Source: Lithobates sylvaticus | Lineage: Eukaryota > Chordata > Amphibia > Anura > Ranidae | DNA length: 64,000 bases | Direction: 5' to 3' | Assembly (NCBI GenBank): GCA_028564925.1 | Contig: CM053031.1 | Coordinates: 160,506,226 to 160,570,225, forward strand | Shown here: positions 10,573-21,665 of the stretch, piece after piece | Numbering within the stretch: position 1 is the first letter of the stretch | Layout of the letters: every line of letters begins with the position of its first letter | Notes under the pieces: generated by a model | Told to the model about the DNA's origin: nothing | The model's database searches: none | What the model saw: only the letters and a program-made list of their open reading frames with translations | Translations under genes and position numbers: made by a program

Positions 10573-10925
10573 CCAAATATAGTCCTTCTGCAGGACTTAG
10601 ATGATGGTAGAACAGGTCTCTGGAATAATGATTCCCAGAGCCTGAGGGGAGTTCCCAGTTGTGAACTTCAGATCCTGGAGACTTCTCCCCGTCACCAAGT
10701 ACCGCAAGGTGGTGACGAGCCTTTGCTCGGGAGTAATGGCTTGCTGCATGCATGTGTCCTGATTACTATTAGCCAATAGACGGTGAAAGGCGGGGTCCGC
10801 CTTCCGGAGATAATTCCTGAAATCATCAGGATTATTCTCCTGGAGCTCCCACAACACAGGCATATGACATAATTGGTCACGATTAAGCAACCAATTCTTG
10901 GTCCAAGAACTCCTCCTCCCCCTGT
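10573..10925 (-). pseudogene. Harbinger transposase, N-terminal exon
   Basis: The minus strand reads RRSSWTKNWLLNRDQ, then NNPDDFRNYLRKADPAFHRL, EQRLVTTLRYLVTGRSLQDL, SPQALGIIIPETC and finally VLQKDYIW. The WLLNR, DFRNYLR, LRYL-TG and PETC segments match the helical N-terminal region of HARBI1-like transposases. One in-frame TAA sits after PETCSTII (10597-10599). The exon ends at 10573 on a GTAAGT donor, in phase with the downstream exon (codon TGG complete). The upstream end near 10925 is uncertain because the adjacent PLE begins there. Confidence 0.85.
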
Positions 10926-11183
10926 TCCTTAACTATCAAAAAACATTATTTTTCAGTAGGAGATACTGAGGGATCTGAGTCATCTGTGCCCATTTATGGT
11001 GGTATTACACCAGAGGGCACTGATATATCTTTTAGGGAACATTGTGCCATCAGGGATTTGGAGGATTTATCCAATGAAAGCCCCCCCATTGCACTAGATA
11101 GAAACACTAAAGCTGATACTGTCAAAGCTGTACTTTTTAATACCAGATTAGATTTTTTCCTGTAAAATTCTCGCAGTCCTGAG

Positions 11184-13036
11184 ATGATTAAATTTCAGAG
11201 AGCCGTGGAACGGGACTTGACAGCACTAGCTTCTCAGGCAATGGGAGGTGGCACAAATTGGTGTGACAACTTGACAAAGGAGGAAAAAATATCTCTAGAA
11301 AAGCTTGAGGAGGATTATACTATTGTAATTCGTAATTCAGATAAAGGCGGGCTTATAGTAGTATTGGATACAGACACATATATTGGAGAAGCTACCTGGC
11401 AATTTTCTGACACCTGTACTTATATACGTTTAAGGGGGGATCCCACCAAACAGTATAGATCAGTTCTAGCAGGAATTGTTAATAGGGATATTAGAGTGGG
11501 CATTTTAAATCAAAAAGAAGCCAGTATAATTATACCAGAAAGCCCAGTAGTCCCTACATTTTACCACCTACCTAAAACCTATAAGGGACTGAATCCCTTA
11601 CAGGGAAGACCTAGTATATCGGGTATCAATTCCCTCAATGAGAGACTCGGATAATTGCAGCCTCTAGTCCAGCAACTTCCTGGATATCTCAAAGATACAA
11701 ATCACGTCCATCCCACACAATCTAGCTATTGTATCAGTAGCCTTCTTCATTGAAACACTCACAGATCTACCAATTGAACAGAGAGAGTTTATTGTGGAAG
11801 TTTTAGATTATCTGTTATCTCACAATTATTTTTCATTTGATGGGGAGTTCTACCTCCAGAGATGCGGGGCCGCGATGGGGGCCAAATTTTCGCCCTTATT
11901 AGCCAACCTCTACATGGGTTGGTGGGAGCGGTCCCGCATCTTTGGAGGGGAGAACCCCTTTAGGTCCTCCATTAGACTTTATTTGAGATTTATAGATGAC
12001 ATCCTGTTCATCATGGAGGATGGTACATCTGGATTAGGTTCATTTTTGGAGTACCTTAATTGTAACAATAAAAACCTAACCTCACTGGTGAGGCTAAAAA
12101 TGGTGAGATACACTACTTGGATGTACTCCTTAAGGGAGTGAACAAGGAGGTTATTACTACTCTCTATAGAAAACCTTTGTCAGGAAATTCACTCCTTTTA
12201 GCTCAATCAGGACACCCTAGACACACCATTAAGGTAGAATCTGCAGGGATGATGTTGATTTTGAGCATGAGGCAGCATCTTTATCCCAATGGTTCTTGAA
12301 AAGAGGATATCCAAGATGGATGATCAATAGGGCTTGGATGATTCCCAAGAATAAAAGCAGATTGGACCTTATCAGTAGAAAAAGGATGCACGCTCAAAAT
12401 CAACATCAAAACAGAATGACTTTATCTACTCCTTACAGTATAGAATTTAAAGAGATAAGAGAGATTGTGAATAGACATCTTCCCATTCTGTATGCAGATG
12501 AGATTTGTGCGAGTATTCTGTGGGGAGGAATCAATGTAGTACCACATAGAGCTCCCACTCTAGGTCAATCGCTGTCCCCTAGTTTCTTTAAAATAAGGAC
12601 TATTAAATCTTTAACATGGCTGCATTTGTGGCACGAATGGGTGCCCCTGCTGTAGCCATGTAGTCAGTGGAAATCAGTTGTGTTCAACAGTCACACAAAA
12701 GAACTATGAAATAACTAATTTCTACAACTGCAATTATGTCATATACCTACTGACATGCGACATTTGTCGCATTCAATATGTGGTCAGAACAACCAGGCGT
12801 CTTTGTGATCGTTTCAATGAACATCTATATAGTTTACAAAAAAATTGAATACAAACATAGCTAAGCATTTTAATTCATGCCATAATGGCAATACTTCAGC
12901 TATGTGTATACAAGTGATTGACAAGATCAGGTCGCCAGTGAGGGGGGGTGATGTGTTCCAGCTGTTGTGTCGGAGAGAAGTTTTATGGATATATCACCTC
13001 CAGACTCACTCCCCACATGGGTTAAACTTTGAGTGA
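11184..13036 (+). pseudogene. PLE reverse transcriptase / GIY-YIG endonuclease remnant
   Basis: Visible motifs: RNSDKGGLIVVLD; then RCGAAMGAKFSPLLANLYMG, equivalent to the PLE block around AMGxxxAPxxANLFMG; LRFIDDILFIMEDG carrying the catalytic Asp pair; WRNIFW-type C-terminal sequence is not clear. A degenerate GIY-YIG domain is read in the order YLLTCDICRIQYVVRTTRRL, DRFNEHL, AKHFNSCHNG, and ends HSPHGLNFE at 13036. In intact PLEs this protein is about 700-850 residues and is responsible for target-primed reverse transcription. This copy is a pseudogene with multiple interruptions. Confidence 0.88.
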
Positions 13037-13482
13037 GAAGTTACCCATTTTTATGACTGGCTAAATATACATCCTTTCCGGCAGCACATTACCAGCCCCC
13101 CCCCCCCTTTGTTCTTTATCGTTTGCCTTTTGCCAGATCCATTTCAAGCTATATACTATTACTATTTTTTGGCTTGTGATGTGTCTGCTGATCGATATGT
13201 TCTTTTTTCTATCTAGTGTCTTTTTTAATTTCAGTGCAAATATGACGGTCCTATTATGATAGCTTTGTTCATGGTACTATGCACGCCCAAGATAGCTGGT
13301 CACTCAATTTATTTATTGTCCTATAGATTACAGTAGGCAAGGGGACAATTTAAAATCGGCCCATGTTTTTAACGCCCACATTGTCCCATTTGGTGTTGTG
13401 CACACACAGGATAGTTGGTTGTTCAAATCATATATTGAACACGAGTCCCCCCCTTATAGATCGCAGAAGGCATAGGTTTAAT
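13037..13482 (+). other. Probable PLE 3' UTR
   Basis: No coding signal after GLNFE. It contains a C-run near 13098-13108 and two loosely similar segments (ATAGCTGGTCACTCAATT-type near 13285 and ATAGTTGGTTGTTCAAAT-type near 13411) that look like an old imperfect duplication. It ends at the MITE boundary. Confidence 0.5.
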
Positions 13483-13561
13483 TTAAAGAGGGATTGCACC
13501 GAAAAAAAAAAAAAATTAAAAGCCAGCAGCTACAAATACTGCAGCTGCTGACTTTTAATAA

Positions 13562-13569
13562 ATGGACAC
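13562..13569 (+). repeat. 8-bp target-site duplication of hAT copy 1 (left)
   Basis: ATGGACAC, identical to 21288-21295 on the other side of the element. The uninterrupted MITE at 32471-32934 has the same octamer once at the equivalent place. Confidence 0.95.
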
Positions 13570-14149
13570 TAGGGATGGGCCCGATGCTCGATTCAAACCC
13601 ACGTTCGAATCGAGCACCGGGCGTTCGCTCGCTCGGTGAGCCCAGAACTATTTGGGCCGTTCGCATCACATTCGTGTGATGCGAGCGGCCCCGCAATGCA
13701 TTGCGGCAGGTGCGGCCGGCGCAGTGCATTGCTGGCTGATGATTGGCCAAGCATGCACTGTGACCCCGCATGCTTGGCCAATCACAGCGCCGGAAACTCG
13801 GAGAGCAATAATTGGCTACAGGCAGGACACCTATAGCCAATTAAAGCTCAGGGGCTTTAGTACACGCCCCACCATTTAAAAGGCTGCCACGCCGTTGGCC
13901 CCGGTCACATGAGTTCCGGCTTTGGGAGAGATCAGTCTGCTGATTCTGTCTTTGCTTGATTGCTACTGAAAGATTTGCTCTTCTTTGCTAAACCATTGGC
14001 TATTTCTTTGCTAAACCATTGCTACCTAAGTCATTGATCGTTCATTGCTGCTGATTGCACATTTAGTGTGTTATTAGCTGCTGCTGAGGATTAGTCTGGT
14101 GCGTGCTTACTGTTAGTACAGTATTGCAGTAGTACCAACCGCAGTGCTG

Positions 14150-15690
14150 TTAGCACAGCATTGCACCCCAACAGCACCCATAGGACTTCTAGTGTGTTAG
14201 TGGCAGCAAACAGAGCTCCTATATTTTCTTCTCAGCAGCACCCATAGGACTTCTAGTGTGTTAGTGGCATCACACAGAGCTCCTATATTTTCTTCTCAGC
14301 AGCACCCATAGGACTTCTAGTGTGTTAGTGGCATCACACAGAGCTCCTATATTTTCTTCTCAGCAGCACCCATAGGACTTCTAGTGTGTTAGTGGCAGGC
14401 ATCACACAGAGCTCCTATATTTTCTTCTCAGCAGCACCCATAGGACTTCTAGTGTGTTAGTGGCAGGCATCACACAGAGCTCCTATATTTTCTTCTCAGC
14501 AGCACCCATAGGACTTCTAGTGTGTTAGTGGCAGGCATCACACAGAGCTCCTATATTTTCTTCTCAGCAGCACCCATAGGACTTCTAGTGTGTTAATGGC
14601 AGGCATCACACAGAGCTCCTATATTATCTTCTCAGCAGCACCCATAGGACTTCTAGTGTGTTAGTGGCAGGCAGCACACAGAGCTCCTATATTTTCTTCT
14701 CAGCAGCACCCATAGGACTTCTAGTGTGTTAGTGGCAGGCAGCACACAGAGCTCCTATATTTTCTTCTCAGCAGCACCCATAGGACTTCTAGTGTGTTAG
14801 TGGCATCACACAGAGCTCCTATATTTTCTTCTCAACAGCACCCATATGACTTCTAGTGTGTTAGTGGCAGGCAGCACACAGAGCTCCTATATTTTCTTCT
14901 CAGCAGGACCCATAGGACTTCTAGTGTGTTAGTGGCAGGCAGCACACAGAGCTCCTATATTTTCTTCTCAGCAGCACCCATAGGACTTCTAGTGTGTTAG
15001 TGGCATCACACAGAGCGCCTATATTTTCTTCTCAGCAGCACCCATAGGACTTCTAGTGTGTTAGTGGCATCACACAGAGCTCCTATATTTTCTTCTCAGC
15101 AGCACCCATAGGACTTCTAGTGTGTTAGTGGCATCACACAGAGCTCCTATATTTTCTTCTCAGCAGCACCCATAGGACTTCTAGTGTGTTAGTGGCATCA
15201 CACAGAGCTCCTATATTTTCTTCTCAGCAGCACCCATAGGACTTCTAGTGTGTTAGTGGCAGCACACAGAGCTCCTATATTTTCTTCTCAGCAGCACCCA
15301 TAGGACTTCTAGTGTGTTAGTGGCAGCACACAGAGCTCCTATATTTTCTTGACAGCAGCACACATATTTTACCTATTGTGTCAGCAGCACCCATAGGACT
15401 TCTAGTGTGTTAGTGGCAGCACACAGAGCTCCTATATTTTCTTGACAGCAGCACACATATACTACCTATTGTGTCAGCAGCACCCATAGGACTTCTAGTG
15501 TGTTAGTGGCAGCACACAGAGCTCCTATATTTTCTTCTCAGCAGCACCCATAGGACTTCTAGTGTGTTAGTGGCAGCACACAGAGCTCCTATATTTTCTT
15601 GTCAGCAGCACACATAGTACCTATAGTGTGTTAGTGTCAGCACCCATAGGACCTACAGTGTGTTGTGAGCACACATAGGAGCTCTATTTT
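14150..15690 (+). repeat. 5' subterminal tandem array of hAT copy 1
   Basis: About 22 units built around CAGCACCCATAGGACTTCTA, GTGTGTTAGTGGCA and AGCTCCTATATTTTCTT, with period about 67-71 bp. Longer variants near 15340-15480 add CACATAT-TACCTATTGTG. The array lies immediately upstream of the transposase start. A TATA-like TTTTTTATACTATATA sits at its 3' edge (about 15686-15702), so it may include the promoter; that is inference. Confidence 0.9.
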
Positions 15691-15716
15691 TTATACTATA
15701 TACACTACCGACTACA

Positions 15717-18700
15717 ATGGCTGGAAGACCGCCAAGGAGAGGCAGAGCGTGCCGAGGCAAGAACACAGGGCAGGCACGCTCTGTTTCTAGAGACAACAAT
15801 GCTGGCCGTGGACGTGGTCGTGCATTGTCATCAGCACGTGGCCATGGGACACGCTTGTCTTTGTTTTCGGCAGCTGGACATGTGGAGCCGCATCATGCCG
15901 AAGGCTTGGTAGAATGGATGACCAAGCCCTCCTCATCCTCCTCATCCTTTCTCACCCAGGCTCAGGGTACTGGCAGAGCAGCTGCCAACGCGTACTCAAT
16001 GGCATCATCAGCCACCCCTTCCCTAGACCCACCATGTCCTCCTGAGGTGTCCCCCGAACTGTTTGAGCACAGTGTTGGGTACATGCTCCAGGAGGATGCC
16101 CAACGATTCGAAGGCTCGGATGATGATACCCAGCTTGAGGAAGGCAGTAGTGTGCGCGCAGAGAGAGGGGATGCTGAAGGACAGCAATCTGGCAGTACTG
16201 TTCCACCAGCTGCAGCTTACTGCCAGGTTTGCTCTAGTGGTGAATAGGGAGGGGATGATGAGGTCACTGACTCCACGTGGGTGCCTGAAGGGAGAGAGGA
16301 GGAGGAGGAGGAGGATGCGGCGTCGCATGTCCAACGAGGCAGGATGCCCCCTGGAGGCCAGCTAGAGGCCAGCACAGCAACTGTACCACACCGCAGAGCT
16401 CCACCTGTACAGGGCGCTGCCTCTGCACGTTATCACAAAAGTTCTTTGGTGTGGGCCTTTTTTGAGACGAGTGCATCAGATCGCACCACTGCTATTTGCA
16501 ATATTTGTCTCAAGCGTATCTCGCGTGGCCAAAACATCAGCCGCTTGGGCACCACAAGCATGAGCAGACATATGTCGACCTGCCATGCAGCTCGTTGGCA
16601 AGCACACATAAAAGACCCACACCAAAGAACAAAGCGGACCTCTCCTTGCTCCTCATCAGCTGGGATCTCCATCCCCACTATATCTTCAGTCCTCTCTGAA
16701 AGCTGCTCTGAGAGGACTGAAGGTGTAGAATTAGGTGTGTCACAACCAAGTACTTGCAGTACACCGACGTCCGATTGTAGCAGGCAAATTTCCCTGCCCC
16801 AGCTGCTGGACCGTCGAAAGAAGTATACTCCCAGCCATCCACATGCCCAGCGGTTGAATGCTAGCTTGGCTAAATTGCTAGCACTTCAACTGCTGCCTTT
16901 TCAGTTGGTAGACTCGGCCCCCTTCCGTGAGTTTGTTTAATGTGCGGTTCCTCAGTGGCAGGTTCCCAAACGCCACTTTTTCTCACGGAAGGCGATTCCG
17001 TCTCTCTACCGGCATGTGGAAGGCAATGTCCATGCCTCGCTGGACAGGGCGGTCAGCGGTAAGGTGCATATTACCGCTGACTCATGGTCCAGCAGGCATG
17101 GACGGGGACGTTATCTTTCTTTCACGGCCCATTGGGTCACTCTATTGGCAGCTGGGAGGGATGCAGGACAAGGTGCAGTAGTGTTGGAGGTTGTTCCGCC
17201 ACCACGCCTCCAAAATGCTACTATTGGTTGTGACACACCTCTCTCCTCCACCCCCTCCTCTTCTTCTTCCTCCAGTGCTCTGTCCTCGAAACCAGCGGTG
17301 CTCCGTAGGCGTACAAGAGGCTCTGCGAGTACGCAGGCAAAAAGATGCCATGCCGTGCTTGCGCTGGTGTGTTTGGGGGACAGGAGCCACACTGGGCCAG
17401 AGGTTCTGGCAGCTCTGCAGGGGCAGGCCGAGAGGTGGTTGACGCCACGCCAGCTTAAGCCAGGAATGGTCGTTTCTGACAACGGCACCAACCTCCTCTC
17501 CGCCCTGCGACAGGGGCAGCTCACCCATGTGCCCTGTATGGCTCACGTCCTCAACCTGGTGGTGCAGCGGTTCTTGGGCAGGTTCCCAGGCTTACAGGAT
17601 GTCCTGAGGCAGGCCAGGAAAGTCTGTGTGCATTTCCGCCGATCTTATAATGCCAGTGCTCGGCTGACTGAGCTGCAAAAGGAGCTGAACCTGCCCAAGA
17701 ACCGCCTAATATGTGACATGCCCACCAGGTGGAACTCAACGTTGGCCATGCTGCAGCGACTGCACACGCAGCAGAGGGCCATCAATGAGTACCTTTGCGA
17801 CTACGGCACCAGGACAGGGTCAGGGGAGCTTGGCTTTTTTTCCCCACGCCAGTGGAGCATGATCAGGGATGCATGCACTGTCCTCTCACCATTTGAGGAG
17901 GCCACGAGGATGGTGAGCAGTGACAGTGCATGCATCAGTGACACTGTACCTCTTGTCCACCTGTTGAAGCATACGCTGCGTGGGATAATGGACAGGGCAC
18001 TTGAGGCAGAACAGAGGCAGGAAGAGGAGGACTTCCTTGCCTCTCAAGGCCCCCTTTATCCAGACAGTGTTGCTTCTGTCCCACCCATCACACAGGAAGA
18101 GGATGAGGATGAGGAGGAGGAGGAGGAGGAGGATTGTGTGAGCATGGAGGTGGAGCCTGGCACTCAGCATCAGCAGCAGCAGTCTTTTAGGGATGATGTA
18201 CAGTCCCAACAAACCAGTGGACTTGTACGTGGCTGGGAGGAGGTGGCTGGCGATCATGTCATCCTCAGTGACCCAGAAGACTCCGGACCGAATGCCTCAG
18301 CTAACCTACGCTGCATGGCCTCCCTGATCCTGCAAAGCCTGCAGAAGGATCCTCGTGTTCTTCGGATCAAGGAGAGGGACCATTACTGGCTGGCCACTCT
18401 CCTTGATCCACGGTACAAGGGTAAGGTTGCGGACCTTATCTGGCCGTCGCAGAGGGAGCAGAGGATGAGACATCTCAGGGAGGCCTTGCAGAAAGGTCTG
18501 TGCAACGCGTTTCCAGAAACTGGGAGGTTACAAACTCTTGGTCCTGGACGACGAGTTGCTGAGGCTTCGGTCAGTAGCAGAAGGAGCGGTGGGGAAGGTG
18601 GACGTCTGACCGATGCGTTCAGACAATTTTTTTAGTCCGCAGCCCCAAGGTATGATCGGTTCCAGCAACCATCGCCAGCGTCTGATATACATGGTGCAGG

Positions 18701-18918
18701 AATACCTAGGGGCAAGGTCAGACTTGGACACCTTTTCCACCGAAAATCCTCTGGCTTACTGGGTCCTGAGGATGGATCACTGGCCAGAGCTTGCACAGTA
18801 TGCAATTGAGCTACTGGCCTGTCCTGCATCCAGCGTTCTTTCCGAACGCACATTCAGTGCTGCTGGAGGATTTGTCACCGATCATAGGGTGCGCCTGTCC
18901 ACCGACTCGGTTGATTGA
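15717..18918 (+). pseudogene. hAT transposase (BED zinc finger, Ac/ZBED-like), copy 1
   Basis: About 1,060 codons. An ATG at 15717 follows the TATA-like run. N-terminal basic/low-complexity extension (MAGRPPRRGRACRG), acidic run near codon 195, BED finger near codons 240-295 (AICNICLKRIS ... SRHMSTCH), catalytic-core motifs HITADSWSSRHG (Asp near codon 453), VVSDNGTNLLSAL (Asp near codon 588), CMAHVLNLVVQ, RWNSTLAML, a Glu-rich insert near 18090, and the C-terminal dimerisation motif AIELLACPASSVLSERTFSA near codon 1030. In-frame stops lie at 16245-16247 (copy 2 has GAG there) and 16938-16940. A seventh T at about 18626-18632 (copy 2 has six) shifts frame. It is longer than typical 600-700-residue hAT transposases. 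Confidence 0.93.
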
Positions 18919-19089
18919 CTGACCTTTATAAAAATGAATCAGTCTTGGATCACCACCAGCTACCAGGCACCTGAAGTGGATATAACTGAATAATTTATAA
19001 TGTCACATCCCTTCAAGACTGCCTATGCTGATGCTGAGTGACTGTCCTGTTATGTTCACTGTCTATCCTCTTCCTCCTCCTCAATGATC

Positions 19090-19735
19090 CATGCCACCAC
19101 ACCAGTGCCTACGGCACAATTTTTCAGCCCGTGTATAACAGGGGCGTGTACTTACAATTTTTTAAAAAAATGCTTTGCAACAGGTGTGACTGCTGTGCTC
19201 CAAGTACAGTATCTGTGAGGGGTTGCAGTGTTGTGGCACCAGCACCAATGCCTAAGGCACAATTTTTCAGCCCCTGTATAACAGGGGCGTGTACTTACAA
19301 TTTTTTTTAAAAATGCTTCGCAACAGGTGTGACTGCTGTGCTCCAAGTACAGTATCTGTGAGGGGTTGCAGTGTTGTGGCACCAGCACCAATGCCTAAGG
19401 CACAATTTTTCAGCCCCTGTATAACAGGGGCGTGTAATTACAATTTTTTAAAAAGATGCTTCGCAACAGGTGTGACTGTTGTGCTCCAAGTACAGTATCT
19501 GTGAGGGGTTGCAGTGTTGTGGCACCAGCACCAGTGCCTAAGGCACAATTTTTAAGCCCCTGTTGGGGCGTGTAATTACAATTTTTAGGCAATGCTTTGC
19601 AACAGGTCTCATTGCTGTGCTAAGAGTACAGTATCTGTGAGGGGCTGCAGTGTTGTGGCACCAGCACCAATGCCTAAGGCACAATTTTTCAGCCCCTGCT
19701 TAACAGGGGCGTGTAATTACAAATCTTGATCTAAT
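19090..19735 (+). repeat. 3' subterminal tandem array A of hAT copy 1
   Basis: Roughly five units of about 120-135 bp containing GTACAGTATCTGTGAGGGGT, TTGTGGCACCAGCACCA and CACAATTTTTCAGCCCCTGT. Units vary in the presence of ATAACAGGGGCG. Non-coding: the similar open frames across it reflect the repeat itself. Confidence 0.9.
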
Positions 19736-20230
19736 AGTTCACAGCAGGGCCCATTCCTGCGCCCACCAAGAGTAACTATGAGGGCCTACAGTCTTGTGGC
19801 AACACCATCCACCACCACCACCACCACCAAAGGCCCAATTTTTCTGCCCTGTTCAACAGGTGCATGCAATTACAAATCTTGATATAATAACTCACAGCAG
19901 GGCCCATTCATGCGCCCACCAAGAGTAACTGTGAGGGCTTACAGTCCTGTCGCAACACCGTCCACCACCACCACCACCACCACCAAAGGCCCAATTTTTC
20001 TGCCCTGTTCAACAGGTGCATGCAATTGCAAATCTTGATCTAATAACTCACAGCAGGGCCCATTCCTGTGCCCACCAAGAGTAACTGTGAGGGCTTACAG
20101 TCTTGTGGCAACATCGTCAACCACCACCACCACCACCACCAAAGGCCCAATTTTTCTGCCCGGTTCAACAGGTGCATGCAAGTACAAATCTTGATCTATT
20201 AACTCACAGCAGGGCCCATTCCTGTGCCCA
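19736..20230 (+). repeat. 3' subterminal tandem array B of hAT copy 1, with (CAC)n
   Basis: About four units of roughly 150 bp: AATCTTGATCTAATAACTCA, CAGGGCCCATTCCTGCGCCC, a variable (CAC)n run, then GGCCCAATTTTTCTGCCC. The (CAC)n length differs between units. Confidence 0.9.
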
Positions 20231-21287
20231 CCAGTCTTGTGGCTACACCAACATCTAATAGGGCAAATTTCTGCAGAGTATATACGGCAGGCCCCTACTT
20301 TCAAACAACCAACTTACAAACGACTCCTACTTGCAAACGGAAAGAGAAAACAGGAAGTGAGAGGAAATCTACCCCTAGGAAGGGAAATTCTATCATGTTA
20401 GATTTAATTTGGGAAAAAGGTATCTCCTCTCTACTGATGCTTTATCACCAATCCTTGTTTCAATTAAAACCCCACTTTTCCAAAAAACATTTGTCATTGG
20501 GACGGAAAGTGAGGTGACATGTTCTGAACAGATGTGCAAAGACAGCAAATGTTACAGGGGTGATAACCCCTCCCTATGTTCTCCAAAAAGCTTAAAAATA
20601 GATTTTTTGCGGATGGAACTACACTTCATAATGTACCTGTTCAGATTCTACTTAAGAACAAACCTACAGTCCGTGTCTTGTTTGCACCGCCTGTATACTG
20701 CTGTTCAGAGTATATAGGGTTGTAGGTAAAGGGTTTTATTTTGGGTGCGGGGTCCCCCTTAATATCCATACAAGACCCAAAGGGGCTGGGGTGGGGGGGG
20801 GTGATGGGGTAGCCATGCCATTTTTCTCAAGGATTTTCAGCCATATGGCGGCCAGGACAAGACATGACATTAAAGCCGCAAGTGGTTTTAAATGGCTTCT
20901 TTTTTTCCTTTACAAATGTCATTTTGTGCAAGGACAGTTCTGAACACGGGAAACACATGCCACTTCACAGGCATACTTTAGACACCCCCCAGGTACCATA
21001 TTTAAAGGAAAATTTCACTTTTTTTTTTTTCACTTTATGCATCATTAAAATGACTGCTCCCGAAAAAACGTTAGTTTTTAAAAGTTCTTTTTGCATTGAT
21101 ATATGTCCCCTGGGGCAGGACCCGGGTCCCCAAACCTGTTTTATGACATTAACATGCATATTGGCCGTTGTAATTAGCAATTTTGATTTCGAACGTTCGC
21201 GTCCATTATAACGAATAGGGTTCGAAAATTTGCGCGAACTTTCGGTCCGTTCGAAGGTTCTGGTGCGAACCCCTCGGCTCATCCCTA
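20231..21287 (+). other. 3' non-coding region of hAT copy 1
   Basis: Shared with copy 2 (58961-60030). It contains an AGGAAGTGAGAGGAAATCTA segment that looks like an older captured repeat, a G-rich tract near 20787-20816, a T-rich stretch, and the right terminus GGCTCATCCCTA. There is no coding motif. Confidence 0.7.
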
Positions 21288-21295
21288 ATGGACAC
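21288..21295 (+). repeat. 8-bp target-site duplication of hAT copy 1 (right)
   Basis: ATGGACAC, the partner of 13562-13569. Confidence 0.95.
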
Positions 21296-21665
21296 TTACC
21301 TCTTCCAGGGTCCAGCGATGTCGGCAGCCGAACCTGAGAAATCGCTCGGTTCTCGGCTGCTGCCGCCGCCATTCTCATTGAGGGAATCAGGAAGCGGCTT
21401 CACTTCCCGTTTCCCTACAGCGCATGCGCAAGTCACGCAGTGCAATGGGAATTGTCCGCGCTGTCTCTGTGACCCGTGTGTGTCCCAGCAGACAGTGCGG
21501 CGGGACAGGAAGAGACATAGACTTCCGTGGGAGTCTCAGCCCGGAAGTGGATGCAAATACTTGTCTTAGACAGGTATCTGCACCCCCTCCCCCCTGAAAA
21601 GCCAACTGTGGCGGGGAGGGTTCCGATGAGCAGAAGTTCCACTTTAGGGTGGAACCCCGCTTTAA

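Larger units (their letters stand above)
7823..10925 (-). mobile_element. PIF/Harbinger DNA transposon (HARBI1-like transposase gene)
   Basis: Two minus-strand coding blocks with matching splice sites make a Harbinger transposase: N-terminal block 10573-10925 and catalytic block 7823-8556. The intron (8557-10572) has been enlarged by a 1.26-kb fold-back element. Terminal inverted repeats and the second Harbinger gene (the Myb/SANT protein) were not recognised. The 5' side is cut by the PLE starting near 10940, so this is a partial, inactive copy. Confidence 0.88.
10940..13482 (+). mobile_element. Penelope-like element (RT plus GIY-YIG endonuclease), degraded
   Basis: Plus-strand coding remnants run from about 11184 to 13036, with an upstream leader from about 10940 and a 3' tail to the MITE at 13483. 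Parts in order: ADKGG-type block (11329-11367), LPKTYKGLNPLQGRPSISG (about 11569-11625), RT palm (11860-12030), linker, and GIY-YIG-type endonuclease (about 12720-13036). Several frame changes separate the pieces. It is flanked by the Harbinger gene on the left. The 3' part may continue at 21666 beyond the nested MITE/hAT insertion. Confidence 0.88.
13570..21287 (+). mobile_element. hAT DNA transposon, copy 1 (7.7 kb)
   Basis: Starts TAGGGATGGGCC and ends GGCTCATCCCTA, about 12-bp imperfect terminal inverted repeats, and is flanked by the identical 8-mer ATGGACAC (13562-13569 and 21288-21295). An 8-bp duplication is the hAT hallmark. Order: 5' hairpin region, a 67-90-bp tandem array (14150-15690), transposase (15717-18918), 3' tandem arrays (19090-20230), then a 1-kb 3' region. 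It is larger than typical hAT elements (3-5 kb) because of the arrays. The gene carries two stops and one frameshift, so this copy is not autonomous as it stands. Confidence 0.95.
13483..21665. mobile_element. MITE (TTAAAG-ended, about 465 bp) split by a hAT element
   Basis: The left part 13483-13569 begins TTAAAGAGGGATTGCACC. The right part 21288-21665 ends GGTGGAACCCCGCTTTAA, its imperfect inverted repeat. Removing the hAT element and one 8-bp duplication leaves about 457 bp, matching the uninterrupted copy at 32471-32934 (464 bp), which shares TTAAAAGCCAGCAGCTAC and the AATGGACACTTACC segment where the hAT landed. It is non-autonomous, with no ORF. Superfamily is not certain: TTAA-type (piggyBac) or TTA/TAA-type (Harbinger) target sites both fit. 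Confidence 0.8.

Noticed and set aside
7823-10925. A domesticated host HARBI1-type gene
   Set aside because: Two in-frame stops and a frameshift are present, the 5' end is missing and the intron is disrupted. It is a transposon remnant.
19038-19592. Cys-rich small proteins with repeated CNRCDCCAPSTVSVRG-like sequence
   Set aside because: They occur once per unit of the hAT 3' tandem array, are open on both strands, and have no signal peptide or conserved start.
20095-20304. Small open frames over the (CAC)n array, some with poly-Val
   Set aside because: Products of the trinucleotide run within hAT subterminal units.
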